Part shown: piece after piece, positions 25,724-35,270 of the stretch
Position numbering within the stretch: the first letter of the stretch is position 1
How the letters are laid out: each line of letters begins with the position of its first letter
NCBI RefSeq assembly: GCF_030162935.1
Contig: NZ_JASAUZ010000023.1
Span: 186,001-250,000, forward strand
DNA from: Comamonas halotolerans
GTDB lineage: Bacteria > Pseudomonadota > Gammaproteobacteria > Burkholderiales > Burkholderiaceae_C
DNA length: 64,000 nucleotides
Direction of reading: 5' to 3'
The notes under the pieces: model-generated
Told to the model about the DNA's origin: nothing
The model's input: the letters and a program-made list of their open reading frames with translations, nothing else
The model's database searches: none
Position numbers and translations under genes: made by a program

Positions 25724-26935
25724 GTGAGCATGCAATCCCTACAAGAACTGGGCCAGCAAGCCCAAGCATTGGCGACCGGCAAGGTCATTCCGATTGTTCC
25801 TGCGCCAGCCATGTCGGCTGCTGAAAGCGAAGTCGCCCGTGTCATGCAGATTTGCAATGCCTGCCGCTATTGCGAAGGTTTCTGCGCGGTATTCCCTGCC
25901 ATGACGCGCCGCTTGGAGTTTGGCAAGGCCGATGTGAATTACCTCGCCAACCTGTGCCACAACTGCGGTGCCTGCCTGCACGCCTGCCAGTACGCTCCGC
26001 CGCATGAATTTGGCATCAACATTCCCAAGGCCATGGCCGAAGTGCGTGGCCAGACCTATGCGGACTACGCGTGGCCGCCTGCGCTGGGCAGGCTCTACCA
26101 GCGCAACGGCCTGACGCTGGCGCTGGCGCTGGTGGCAGCGCTCACACTGTTTCTGGTGCTGGCTGCCATGCTCCAAGGCGGTGGTCTGAGCGCGCTGTGG
26201 GGTGCCGATCTGGGCGCCAACTTCTACAGCCTGTTCCCCCACAACCTGCTGGTCAGCATGTTTGCCCCGGTATTTTTGTTTGTGGTGTTCGCGCTGTTCA
26301 TGGGCGTGCGCCGCTTCTGGAAAGACATCAAACCCGCCACCAGCGGTGCGGACGTGAGCAGTGCCGCGGCCACGGAGGCCACCAGCGACGTGCTGCGTCT
26401 GAAGTATCTGGATGGTGGCCACGGCGATGGCTGCCACAACGAAGACGACGCCTATACCTTGAAGCGCCGCCGCTTTCACCACCTCACGTTCTACGGCTTC
26501 ATGCTGTGTTTTGCCGCCACTTCAGTGGCCACGCTGTACCACTATGCATTCGGCTGGCAGGCACCGTATGACCTGCCCAGCCTGCCCAAGATTTTGGGCC
26601 TTGTGGGCGGCGTGATGCTGGCGCTGGGCACTGCGGGCCTGTGGCAACTCAACCGCAGCCGTCACCCCATGCATGGCGATGCCAAGCAAAAGCCCATGGA
26701 CCTCGGCTTCATCGCCTTGCTGTTCCTGGTGGCTACCAGTGGCCTTGCGCTGTGGTGGGGTCGCGGTACTGCGGCGCTGGCCTTGCTGCTGTGCCTGCAC
26801 CTGGGCGCGGTCATGGCCCTGTTTGCCACCTTGCCCTACGGCAAGTTTGCCCATGGCGTGTTCCGCACGGCAGCCTTGCTGCGCCACAACACCGAAAAGC
26901 GAGAACCCAACCCCATCGGCCTGGGTGCCGATTGA
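25724..26935 (+). CDS. tcuB: Tricarballylate utilisation protein TcuB (4Fe-4S membrane protein)
   Basis: 403 aa. Two ferredoxin-like clusters occur in the first 90 residues ([15 protein letters not shown] and [16 protein letters not shown]), followed by about six transmembrane helices with histidines ([19 protein letters not shown]), as expected for a membrane electron-transfer partner that reoxidises TcuA. Start is probably GTG 25724 (GAGG at 25712-25715, spacing 8), with ATG 25730 as the alternative. It is coupled to tcuA. Confidence 0.88.
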   Translation: MSMQSLQELGQQAQALATGKVIPIVPAPAMSAAESEVARVMQICNACRYCEGFCAVFPAMTRRLEFGKADVNYLANLCHNCGACLHACQYAPPHEFGINIPKAMAEVRGQTYADYAWPPALGRLYQRNGLTLALALVAALTLFLVLAAMLQGGGLSALWGADLGANFYSLFPHNLLVSMFAPVFLFVVFALFMGVRRFWKDIKPATSGADVSSAAATEATSDVLRLKYLDGGHGDGCHNEDDAYTLKRRRFHHLTFYGFMLCFAATSVATLYHYAFGWQAPYDLPSLPKILGLVGGVMLALGTAGLWQLNRSRHPMHGDAKQKPMDLGFIALLFLVATSGLALWWGRGTAALALLLCLHLGAVMALFATLPYGKFAHGVFRTAALLRHNTEKREPNPIGLGAD

Positions 26936-26981
26936 CCCATTTCTCTTTGCGCGCGCAAATCACATAACCAGGAGACCCTCG

Positions 26982-27962
26982 ATGAAAAAGCGTACGTTGA
27001 TCCAAGCCGCCGTCATGGCCGTAACCTCTCTGACTTTGGGCGGCAACGCCTTGGCTCAGGAATTTCCGCCGAAGAAGCCCATCACCATGGTGGTTGGTTT
27101 TGCTCCCGGTGGCGCTGCTGATGCTGCTGCGCGCACCATTGCCAAAACGCTGGGGGAAAACATTGGTCAGTCCGTCATTGTGGAAAACCGAGGCGGTGCG
27201 GGTGGCAACATCGCCCATGGTCAGGTGGCCAATGGCCCCGCGGATGGCTCCATGATTCTGTTTGGCTCCATCGGGCCGCTGGCGATTGCGCCGCACCTGA
27301 TGAAGCTCAATTACGACCCTCTCAAAAGTCTGGCGCCTCTGTCGGGAGGTGTGAACTTTCCCAACCTGCTGGTGGTGCACAAGGGCGCGGGCATCAAGAA
27401 CCTGAAAGAATTTGTGGCCAAAGCCAAGGCAGAGCCCAACAAGCTGGACTTTGCTTCAACAGGCGCGGGCTCTGCATCCCACCTTGCCGGTGAGTTGCTC
27501 AATCAACGCGCAGGGATTCAGACCGTGCACGTTCCTTATAAAGGCGGCGGCCCTGCCATGCAGGACTTGCTGGGTGAGCGTGTGACCAGCTACTTTGCGG
27601 CCCCACCTACCGCCATGCCGCAAGTGGAAGCAGGCCGCCTGATTCCGATTGCCACCACTGGCCTGACTCGTCCAGCGTATATGCCCAATATTCCGACCGT
27701 CGCCGAAGCAGGCTACCCAGGCTTTGAGGCGCTCAACTGGTATGCCTTTGTCGCTCCAGGCAAAACGCCAACTGCTATTTTGGATCGCTGGAATACAGAG
27801 ATTGTCAAAGCACTCAAAGACCCATCCGTCAACAAAATGCTGACCGAATATGGTCTGACGCCACAGCCCACCACACGTCAGGAACTGGCCGATTTCATCA
27901 AAAAGGAATATGACCAATGGGGCAAAGTCGTGAAAGAAGGCAACTTGCAAGGCGGCAACTAA
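26982..27962 (+). CDS. Bug/TctC-family receptor of the tricarballylate cluster
   Basis: 326 aa periplasmic binding protein. Signal peptide 1 to ~26 (MKKRTLIQAAVMAVTSLTL, ending ALA before QEFPPKKP). Family marks are ITMVVGFAPGGAADAAAR, VIVENRGGAGGNIAHG and LDFASTGAGSASHLAGEL. It follows tcuB by 46 bases and has a strong AGGAGA at 26970-26975. Enterobacterial tcu operons use the MFS permease TcuC at this place; here a Bug receptor takes it, so uptake would need a TctAB pair from elsewhere. The ligand is probably a tricarboxylate (inference). Confidence 0.9.
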   Translation: MKKRTLIQAAVMAVTSLTLGGNALAQEFPPKKPITMVVGFAPGGAADAAARTIAKTLGENIGQSVIVENRGGAGGNIAHGQVANGPADGSMILFGSIGPLAIAPHLMKLNYDPLKSLAPLSGGVNFPNLLVVHKGAGIKNLKEFVAKAKAEPNKLDFASTGAGSASHLAGELLNQRAGIQTVHVPYKGGGPAMQDLLGERVTSYFAAPPTAMPQVEAGRLIPIATTGLTRPAYMPNIPTVAEAGYPGFEALNWYAFVAPGKTPTAILDRWNTEIVKALKDPSVNKMLTEYGLTPQPTTRQELADFIKKEYDQWGKVVKEGNLQGGN

Positions 27963-28301
27963 GCCTCCATCGTCACGCCCATTTCCTTCACTCATTTCCT
28001 TCGCTTGACAGCCACCTTCGGGTGGCTTTTTTTGCGTCTTTCTGCGTTGCTACCGCAAGAGGTTTCAGGAGGCAGGCTCAAGAAATGGTGACCAGGAAGG
28101 AGTGACTAAATACTGGCTTTCCGGGCTCGCAGGGCTAGTAGTTTCAAGCGTCTACGCCTTTTTACAGTACGTTCCGCCTTGTTACAGCAGCGTCACAGCT
28201 GCATCCACATACTGTTTGGAGAAATCTTGCCCGGTCGACGGAAATAACAATGCAAACCCGGTATTGCCCCGCCCAGGGGACCGAAGGAAAGGTATTCAGT
28301 T
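27963..28301. other. Intergenic region after tcu cluster
   Basis: Contains the terminator at 28010-28033 and then ~270 bases without a convincing gene. An 86-codon frame from GTG 28102 overlaps the acyltransferase start in another frame and has no recognisable product. Two TTACAG-type half sites occur near 28162 and 28181; their meaning is unclear. Confidence 0.45.
28010..28033 (+). terminator. Terminator of tcu cluster
   Basis: AGCCACC-ttc-GGGTGGCT followed by a run of seven T. Confidence 0.9.
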
Positions 28302-29411
28302 TTGGCAGCGTCTGTATTCAAACTGCGTTACAACCCTGCGCTTGATGGCTTGCGCGGTGTAGCCATCATTTTGGTGATCTTGTCTCATGCCCATGCGCCG
28401 CTATTCAACGGTGCATTTTTTGGTGTTGACCTGTTTTTTGTTCTCAGCGGCTTTTTGATCACTTCGCTGCTGCTACAGGAGTTCCAGACCAATGGGCAGC
28501 TCGACTACTGGCGTTTTTACCGCCGGCGCTTCTTTCGACTGATGCCGCCACTGGCGCTGTTTTTGGCCACCTATTGCCTGGTAGCGCCACATATCTGGCC
28601 TGAACTGGACGATATCTACTCCGATGCACTGGTATCCCTGCTGTATCTGGCTGATTACGGCATTGCCTTTTTTGACAGCCCCGACACCCTGCTGCACATG
28701 TGGTCGCTGTCTGTGGAAGAGCACTTTTATCTGATCTGGCCACCACTGCTGGTGTGGTTGCTGCGCAAAGTCACTCCCGGCAGGGTATGGGCTCCGCTGC
28801 TGGGTTTGTGGGTGTTGAGCACGCTGTGGCGGGCATTGTGGGTGTTTCAAGAGCAAGAGTTCTATGAGGTGTTCTTCCGTTTCGACACCCGCGCTTCGGG
28901 CCTGCTGGCTGGTGCGCTGCTGGCGGCGCTGATGGTAGAAAAACCGCAATGGATAGAGCGTCTGCAGTCTCTGCGCAGCTACACCATGTGGTTGGTACTG
29001 GCCGTGCCGCTGCTGATGGAGCTGGAGTGGTCCAACATGCATGCCCTGCTTTGGGGAATCACCGTTGTGGAGTGTGCAACCATTGTGCTGTTGCTGGCGG
29101 TGCAATCGCCCAAGGGCTTGGTGTATGAAATGCTCACCGCACCCACACTGTTGCGACTGGGCAAGCTGTCCTACGGTATTTACCTGTGGCATTACCCCGT
29201 GGTGCGCTATTTGCGTGCGGATTATTCCTGGCCAGTTGCCGTGGCTGGAACACTTGTAATATCAGCAGCGCTTTCCGCCCTGTCTTTTTATACGATTGAG
29301 CGCTGGGCCATGCGTTACCGCGATGGTCGCGCCCCAGCCGCAAAGGCGCAGCGCCCACAGCGTGAACGGCAGGAACCCCATTTGCAGCAAGCCTCGAACC
29401 ACTCCTTCTGA
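28302..29411 (+). CDS. Acyltransferase family 3 membrane protein (OafA/YrhL type)
   Basis: 369 aa with about ten hydrophobic helices. The N-terminal motif YNPALDGLRGVAIILVILSH (R-x10-H pattern), FGVDLFFVLSGFLITSLL, and the FYRRRFFRLMPPL segment are diagnostic of acyltransferase 3 proteins, which O-acetylate lipopolysaccharide, peptidoglycan or other glycans. WSLSVEEHFYLIWP is also conserved. The SGNH domain found in longer members is absent. The apparent start is TTG at 28302 (protein then AASVFKLRYNP) with AAGGAAAGG upstream; no ATG is available near the motif. The acceptor is not deducible. Confidence 0.87.
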   Translation: MAASVFKLRYNPALDGLRGVAIILVILSHAHAPLFNGAFFGVDLFFVLSGFLITSLLLQEFQTNGQLDYWRFYRRRFFRLMPPLALFLATYCLVAPHIWPELDDIYSDALVSLLYLADYGIAFFDSPDTLLHMWSLSVEEHFYLIWPPLLVWLLRKVTPGRVWAPLLGLWVLSTLWRALWVFQEQEFYEVFFRFDTRASGLLAGALLAALMVEKPQWIERLQSLRSYTMWLVLAVPLLMELEWSNMHALLWGITVVECATIVLLLAVQSPKGLVYEMLTAPTLLRLGKLSYGIYLWHYPVVRYLRADYSWPVAVAGTLVISAALSALSFYTIERWAMRYRDGRAPAAKAQRPQRERQEPHLQQASNHSF

Positions 29412-29653
29412 TAGCGCCATTTGCAATAGGCGGGGTGCACTGGCCCGGGGTTGAGCAAGCTCCCTCAACGGCAATATTGCGTGCACAGCATGACGTCCGG
29501 ACTTCATGAACAGAGCGTGTTTTTTGCTCTGTCTGCAAAACCTTGCTCTGCAGCTTTGGGCCAAGCCAGCGACAATAGCGGCTTGCCCTGCTCCACAAGC
29601 CGGGCTTTTGTTTTGGTTTGCTGCAACGCTGCGCCCTCGCCAACCCTTCGCCC

Positions 29654-31576
29654 ATGACTGCTCCTGCCCCACGCGTGCTGTCGCTCATCCCTCCGATGAC
29701 ACAGCTCAACACGCCCTATCCTTCCGCGCCTTACTTAACGGGCTTTTTGCGCACACGCGGCATAGATGCGGTGCAGGAAGATCTGGCGTTGGCGCTGGTG
29801 CTCAAGCTGCTGTCTCGAGAAGGTCTGGCGCAGATCATTGAGCTGGTGCAGGCGCAGTTTGATGCCGACCCTGACCGCCTCTTCAGCCCCGCAGTACAAA
29901 GTTTCATGGGCCAGCGCGATCGCTATCTTGCGACGGTCAACCGTGTGATCGCCTTTTTGCAAGGCAAAGACAGTACGTTGAGCCACCGCATTGTCAGCCG
30001 CACCTGGCTGCCCGAGGGACCTCGCTTTGATGCGCTGGAGCACTATATGGACGATGGCTCGGGCGACCCTGTGGGCTGGGCTTTTGGCGCACTCGGGCAG
30101 CAAGACCGCGCCAAACACTACGCCACGCTGTACCTCAACGACTTGGCCGACGTGATACGCGATGCAGCCGATGCGCGCTTTGAGTTTGTGCGCTATGCGG
30201 AATCACTCTCGGGCAACCAGCCCACCTTTGATCCGCTGGCACAAGCATTGGCCGCAGCTCCCACGCTGGTGGATGAGGCACTGGCCGAGCTGACACGCAA
30301 AGCCATCTGGCGCCACCGCCCGACAGTGGTACTGCTGTCCACGCCTTTCCCTGGCTCTGTGTATGCCGCATTCCGCATTGCGCAGACCATCAAGGCAGAG
30401 TTCCCATACATCAAGCTGGTGCTGGGTGGCGGCTTTGTGAACACCGAGCTGCGCGATCTTGCCGAGCCGCGCGTGTTTGACTACTTTGACTTCGTCACGC
30501 TAGACGCGGGCGAGCGTCCCTTGCTGGCACTGCTGGAGCACCTTCGTGGCGAGCGAGGCCGCTCACGCCTGGTACGCACCTTTGTACGCAACGATGAAGG
30601 CGCTGTGCAGTACATCAACATGATGGAGTCCGACATTGCTTTTGCAGAGGTGGGCACGCCCACCTGGGATGGACTGCCGATTCACGACTACCTTTCGCTG
30701 CTGGACATGCTCAACCCCATGCACCGCATGTGGAGCGATGGACGCTGGAACAAGCTCACCATTGCCCACGGTTGCTACTGGAAGAAATGCAGTTTTTGTG
30801 ACGTTAGCCTGGACTACATTGGCCGCTACGAAGGTGCCAGTGCCACAGAGCTGGCCAATCGAATTGACGCCATCGTGGCCGAGACCGGGCAGACCGGCTT
30901 TCACTTTGTGGACGAAGCGGCACCGCCCAAAGCGCTCAAAGCACTGTCCAAAGAGTTGATCGAGCGCGGCACCGAGATCAGTTGGTGGGGCAACATCCGA
31001 TTTGAAAAAACCTTTTCACCTGAGCTGGCCGAACTCATGGCCGAAAGCGGTTGCATCGCCGTATCAGGTGGCCTGGAAGTGGCCTCCGACCGCCTGCTGA
31101 ACCTGATGAAAAAAGGCGTGTCCGTGGAGCAGGTAGCCCGCGTGACCAAGGCCCTGACTGACGCCGGCATTCTGGTGCATGCCTATCTGATGTACGGCTT
31201 CCCGACGCAGACCGTGCAAGACACGGTGGATGCGCTGGAATATGTTCGTCAGTTGTTTGAAAACGGCTGCATCCAGAGCGGATTCTTCCATCGCTTCGCC
31301 TGCACCGTGCACTCCCCCGTGGGCCAGAACCCTGCGGAGTATGGCGTGACCCTGCCAGAGATGCCCAAGGCCACATTTGCACGCAACGACATTCCATTTA
31401 TCGACCCCACCGGGGTCGACCATGACAAGCTGGGGGTGGCGCTGAAAAAAGCCATCTACAACTTCATGCATGGCGTTGGCGTGGAAGAAGATGTACGCAA
31501 CTGGTTTGACTTCAAAGTGCCCAAACCCACCGTGCCACGCAACAAGATTGCCAAGGCGCTGGCGGCCAAGCATTAA
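29654..31576 (+). CDS. B12-binding-domain radical SAM protein
   Basis: 640 aa. The N-terminal ~250 residues resemble a cobalamin-binding Rossmann domain (PTVVLLSTPFPGSVYAAFRI, LVLGGGFVNTELRD). The radical SAM domain follows (~360-600) with an iron-sulfur motif in HGCYWKKCSFCDVSLDY. Spacing is C-x4-C-x2-C, one residue longer than canonical C-x3-C-x2-C but familiar in this subgroup. GGLEVASDRLLNLMKKGVS and VHAYLMYGFPTQT are typical strand motifs. The ATG at 29654 was chosen; 12 upstream codons are open. The gene stands alone. Its reaction is unknown: such enzymes perform methyl transfer, ring formation or rearrangements. Confidence 0.8.
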   Translation: MTAPAPRVLSLIPPMTQLNTPYPSAPYLTGFLRTRGIDAVQEDLALALVLKLLSREGLAQIIELVQAQFDADPDRLFSPAVQSFMGQRDRYLATVNRVIAFLQGKDSTLSHRIVSRTWLPEGPRFDALEHYMDDGSGDPVGWAFGALGQQDRAKHYATLYLNDLADVIRDAADARFEFVRYAESLSGNQPTFDPLAQALAAAPTLVDEALAELTRKAIWRHRPTVVLLSTPFPGSVYAAFRIAQTIKAEFPYIKLVLGGGFVNTELRDLAEPRVFDYFDFVTLDAGERPLLALLEHLRGERGRSRLVRTFVRNDEGAVQYINMMESDIAFAEVGTPTWDGLPIHDYLSLLDMLNPMHRMWSDGRWNKLTIAHGCYWKKCSFCDVSLDYIGRYEGASATELANRIDAIVAETGQTGFHFVDEAAPPKALKALSKELIERGTEISWWGNIRFEKTFSPELAELMAESGCIAVSGGLEVASDRLLNLMKKGVSVEQVARVTKALTDAGILVHAYLMYGFPTQTVQDTVDALEYVRQLFENGCIQSGFFHRFACTVHSPVGQNPAEYGVTLPEMPKATFARNDIPFIDPTGVDHDKLGVALKKAIYNFMHGVGVEEDVRNWFDFKVPKPTVPRNKIAKALAAKH

Positions 31577-31604
31577 GCAAAGGCGTTATCACAGGAACCG
31601 AGCG

Positions 31605-32606
31605 TCAACCGCTTCCATCAATTTTGAAATTGGTCGCCTTGACCACGCCTTTCCAGCGTTCAATGTCATCGCGGATGATTTTTTCCAGCTCCTTGGCTGT
31701 GCTGCCAATGGGCATATGGTCCATGCTCGTCAGTCGAGCCTGCATCTCCGGCAACTGGACAACGCGACGGGCTTCTGCTTCCAGCAGATCCACAATCTCC
31801 TGCGGTGTGCCTTTAGGTGCCAGCATGGCTGACCACGAATTGAAATTCATACCTGGTATGCCCAGTTCCTTGAGCGTGGGCACATCAGGCAATGAAGCGA
31901 CACGGTGATCCCCGAACACCGCCAATGCACGTACCCTGCCTGCCTTGATTTGCGGCAGTGTCACCATCGAATCCACGCTGAAATCCACCTCGCCTTTAAT
32001 CACTGCCTGTGCCTGCAATGCGGTTCCCTTGTATTGGGCGTTGATGATGTGTGGCGCAGCCAATGCGCTTTTCAAGGCTTCCGTAATCAGCACAATCATG
32101 CTGCTACCGGAAGAAGCCGTCAGTGGTTGATCGGTTTGTTTTGCACGCTGGACAAACTCCTGAAAGTTCTTCACCGGCAGATCGTTCTTGACCACCAGCG
32201 CAAAAGGAATGGTGCTGATCAGGCTGATGGGCATCCAGTCATTGATGCCATCCACGCGCGTTTTGTAAATCAGTGGTGCAAGCGTTTGCGCGCCAGCTGT
32301 ATTCATCAAAAGGGTATAGCCGTCGGCCTTGGCGCGTAATGCAGCCTCCATGCCGATGATGCCGTTGGCTCCTGCTTTGTTGTCCACGACAAAAGCCTGC
32401 TTCAACCCCTCGCCCATCTTCTGGGTGATCAGTCGTGCTACCAAATCCGTGGAGCCGCCAGCGGTATATGGCACCACCATGGTGATTGGCCGATCTGGAT
32501 ACGGCTCCTTCGCCCAGACACGAGGCCCGACCAAACCCAGCAAACCCGCCGATGCCAAAAAATTGCGGCGGCGTATCCTCCCCAAACCTTCCATGTCTGC
32601 GGTCAT
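31605..32606 (-). CDS. Bug/TctC-family receptor
   Basis: 333 aa, with an unusual twin-arginine-type N-terminus: RIRRRNFLASAGLLGLVGPRVWA before KEPYPDRP, i.e. RRRNFLA resembling S/T-RRxFL. This suggests Tat export of a folded receptor, although many Bug proteins use Sec. Family marks are ITMVVPYTAGGSTDLVARL, FVVDNKAGANGIIG and TASSGSSMIVLITEAL. Start ATG at 32606 with AAGGAG just upstream; 13 further codons are open. It is convergent with the radical SAM gene (28-base gap). Confidence 0.87.
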   Translation of the reverse strand: MTADMEGLGRIRRRNFLASAGLLGLVGPRVWAKEPYPDRPITMVVPYTAGGSTDLVARLITQKMGEGLKQAFVVDNKAGANGIIGMEAALRAKADGYTLLMNTAGAQTLAPLIYKTRVDGINDWMPISLISTIPFALVVKNDLPVKNFQEFVQRAKQTDQPLTASSGSSMIVLITEALKSALAAPHIINAQYKGTALQAQAVIKGEVDFSVDSMVTLPQIKAGRVRALAVFGDHRVASLPDVPTLKELGIPGMNFNSWSAMLAPKGTPQEIVDLLEAEARRVVQLPEMQARLTSMDHMPIGSTAKELEKIIRDDIERWKGVVKATNFKIDGSG

Positions 32607-32825
32607 TGCACACTCCTTTCGGGTATTTGCATTCCTCAACATCAAGAAAAAGCGAACAGTGGTTGCGATCCATTCACCTGAAATCCATTGTTGAAGACTG
32701 CTGAGGCAGAGCTTTCAGGGTTTGCCCTTCTTCCTGCTGTAAACCCGCATGCTTCAAGTACCGCAGGCGACAGCAAATACCTTTACGCATCAATCTGTTA
32801 GGAATTCACCCCGCAGGCCATGCAT

Positions 32826-32855
32826 AAAAAAACCAGCACAAGGCTGGTCTTTTTA
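32826..32855. terminator. Bidirectional terminator hairpin
   Basis: AAAAACCAGC-acaag-GCTGGTCTTTTT with flanking ATGCAT on both sides extending the pairing (about 32819-32861). T-runs exist on both strands. It lies just beyond the 3' end of the EF-hand gene on the minus strand. Confidence 0.85.
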
Positions 32856-32875
32856 TGCATGATTTCCTGCTTACC

Positions 32876-35101
32876 TCACTGCGCTGCAGGAGGCGCTGCC
32901 CCCGGTGTCACAGGTTCTTCGGCTGGATCTGGTGCTTCCAAGGCTGCCGGTGCTTCATAGCCGTAATGCATCTCTTGTGGCAGCAGGCTGTTGACCCAAC
33001 CCAGACGCCACGCCAGCGCAGCCAAGATCACCAGCAAGACGATTGCCAGCAGCCAGCGCTTGCCGTGCTTTTCTTCATAGGGGTCTTTCAACATGCGCTT
33101 GGCCTTGGCTGGCACTTTGGCGGTTTGGGACAGTGAATTGCCCAATTGCAGATTGATCTTCATGCGGCCATTGATGGCCCAGCCGCTGGCATCCAGGATT
33201 GGGCCCAGACTGCGTTCGCGCAGTTTGAGCCAGGCGATCAGCATGCTGGGGCCAGAAATGGCCAGAATGATGCCTACCAGCGCCACTGGAATCCAGGGGC
33301 CCAAATCGATGAACTTACCGAAGATGCCGACGGCCACGGCACTCAAAGAACCCAGTGCCACGCCAATGGCTGCCACAGTTCCTACATCCGTCTTTTTGGC
33401 AGGCGCAGGCGCTACAGCTGTGGCGGGTGTACCCACCTCGGTCAGCTTGGCAGCCTGATTGTCCAGGTTCGCAGTCACTGTGGCATCTTTGGCCGCCGCA
33501 CGTTTGGCCACCTGCTCCTCCACCATGCGCAGGAACTTCTTGTACGGAGAGAAAAAGGCCTGGCCAATGCTGGTGGGGTTTTCAATCAGCTTGACGATGG
33601 TGGCATCCCAGTCATTGCCTTCGCGGTCATAGAAGATACCGTTGCGTCCAACGAAGAGGAAGTCCACATCTCCAGCCGTGAACGCCGCCACGATATGACG
33701 TTTGACCCCGTTGCGCCGACATTCGCAGTAAGCGAGAAACACCTTGGCCATGCCGGCCAGCGTGGCGTGGGTTGCTGCATCCGCCACGTCCACGGTCAAG
33801 TCACAGCTACGACCATCCAGGAGCAAAGTACCTGCCTGGAAAGCCGCACCTTCGCGGCTGTAGAACTGAGAGAACGAGACAAAATTGTTCAGCAGCGCCA
33901 GCAGATCACGCTGGAGCCGAATCAGTTTTTCCAGCGCAATTGCGTGTTCGCTGTGCTGTTTTTCGTCTTCATCGTGCTGGATGAAAGCTTGCAGTTGCGC
34001 CTGCATGCCACTGGCCAGCAAGGCTTGCGCATCTTCACTGCTCATCTCGCCCAAGGGTGTCAATGGGTAGGCTTCCAGCCAGGCTTGGCAAGGTGCCAAC
34101 TGCTCTTTGAGCATGGTCCATTGCACCACGCTCAGGCTGTCTTGATCGCCCAGCAATGGCAACACCGCATCCTGGCGCAAAGCACGCATGGCATCGGTCC
34201 AGGCTGGGTTGATGCCATGCAGCAAAGGCAAGTCACCACCTGCTCTGACTGCTGCCAATGGCAGGGCTGCAATGGCAGCGTCTTGCTGACTCAACTCCTG
34301 CACAGCCAAAGCTGCGTAGCCTTCTTTGCTTGGGCTCAATGGCTCCAAGGCAGTGGCATCAAAAGCCACCAAGCGTGTACGTGCAAAAAAGTCTTCCACC
34401 TTGGCCCGCACGGCATTCAACGCTTTGGCAGCAGCCATGGCCTGCGCTTGAGATGGCAGCGCACACGTATTGCTTTGAGCGGCAGCATGCCAGTCGGCAA
34501 TGGCTTGGACATCGGTAAAGAAATGGTCTAGCTCGGCGCGTCCCAGCCCCGGCTCGCCATCACTGCCGATGGCTGCACCATAGGCTTCCATGATGCGTGC
34601 CACCAACTCCGCCAATGCAGGGTGTTCGCCCAGCGTTACGGGGTTCAAGATGCCATCACCATTGAACGGCATGGCATTGAGTGATGCCAGACGCGCCTGT
34701 ACATCGGTCAAGGTCACGCTTGGAGCGCCTTCCTGCCCCTGCAGTTTCAGGATGCGTTGCGCCTCATCCAGCAGTGCCTGGCCCTCTTCGGTATCTGTGT
34801 TGATGCTGTCCAGCGCCAGCACCTCTGTGCCTTTCGTCAACGTGTCCGGGTCTTTGACCAAGGAGACAGCCCACTTGCAGGCTTCAATCAATTCAGGGGC
34901 ACGGATACGCCCATCAGCATCTTTATCAATCAAGTCCAGCGTAGCGCTGTCGAACTCGATGCCACGGGTGGGACAGGCTAAGGCCACCCACAGCTTCTGA
35001 TCCAATTGACCAATGTTTGCGATATCTTCCCCAGTGCGGATCGAAACCTGATCCACCCCACCGGCACGAAAAAACTGCCACTCATGTTGTTTTTGTTGCA
35101 T
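32876..35101 (-). CDS. Large EF-hand membrane protein of unknown function
   Basis: 741 aa. I do not recognise a named family. Residues ~52-66 (DLIDKDADGRIRAPELI) match an EF-hand calcium loop (D-x-D-x-D-G-x-I-x-x-x-E). The long central part (70-560) is mostly helical and rich in Ala, Leu and Gln. Near residues 585-665 are two hydrophobic helices (VGTVAAIGVALGSLSAVAVG; WIPVALVGIILAISGPSMLI), and near 695-715 a third (WLLAIVLLVILAALAW), followed by a Pro/Ala/Glu-rich tail. ATG 35101 was used; the frame is open ~69 codons further into the divergent promoter region. It is divergent from the SPOR gene. It is probably an inner-membrane protein with a large cytoplasmic N-terminal domain. Confidence 0.7.
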   Translation of the reverse strand: MQQKQHEWQFFRAGGVDQVSIRTGEDIANIGQLDQKLWVALACPTRGIEFDSATLDLIDKDADGRIRAPELIEACKWAVSLVKDPDTLTKGTEVLALDSINTDTEEGQALLDEAQRILKLQGQEGAPSVTLTDVQARLASLNAMPFNGDGILNPVTLGEHPALAELVARIMEAYGAAIGSDGEPGLGRAELDHFFTDVQAIADWHAAAQSNTCALPSQAQAMAAAKALNAVRAKVEDFFARTRLVAFDATALEPLSPSKEGYAALAVQELSQQDAAIAALPLAAVRAGGDLPLLHGINPAWTDAMRALRQDAVLPLLGDQDSLSVVQWTMLKEQLAPCQAWLEAYPLTPLGEMSSEDAQALLASGMQAQLQAFIQHDEDEKQHSEHAIALEKLIRLQRDLLALLNNFVSFSQFYSREGAAFQAGTLLLDGRSCDLTVDVADAATHATLAGMAKVFLAYCECRRNGVKRHIVAAFTAGDVDFLFVGRNGIFYDREGNDWDATIVKLIENPTSIGQAFFSPYKKFLRMVEEQVAKRAAAKDATVTANLDNQAAKLTEVGTPATAVAPAPAKKTDVGTVAAIGVALGSLSAVAVGIFGKFIDLGPWIPVALVGIILAISGPSMLIAWLKLRERSLGPILDASGWAINGRMKINLQLGNSLSQTAKVPAKAKRMLKDPYEEKHGKRWLLAIVLLVILAALAWRLGWVNSLLPQEMHYGYEAPAALEAPDPAEEPVTPGAAPPAAQ

Positions 35102-35270
35102 GACGCTCGACTCTGTTGTGATACCCCGTGAGCACGCTTTGCAATGGCTGCGCCTCACGTCAACCCTCAAGTTTAAAAGCGCCACATGGGGTAAACCCGC
35201 TAAAGCCGATCCATCACACGACACGCAAGGTGTTACAGACATTGATTGACAAAGTTCCCAACATGCCACA

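Noticed and set aside
24572-25735. 387-codon minus-strand frame
   Set aside because: Antisense to tcuA, low-complexity His/Gln/Val composition, no start signal.
28102-28362. 86-codon frame starting GTG with hydrophobic start
   Set aside because: It overlaps the acyltransferase start in another frame, has no family match, and its supposed ribosome binding site overlaps the start codon.
33146-34531. 461-codon plus-strand frame
   Set aside because: Antisense to the EF-hand membrane protein. Gln/His-rich shadow translation, no ribosome binding site.
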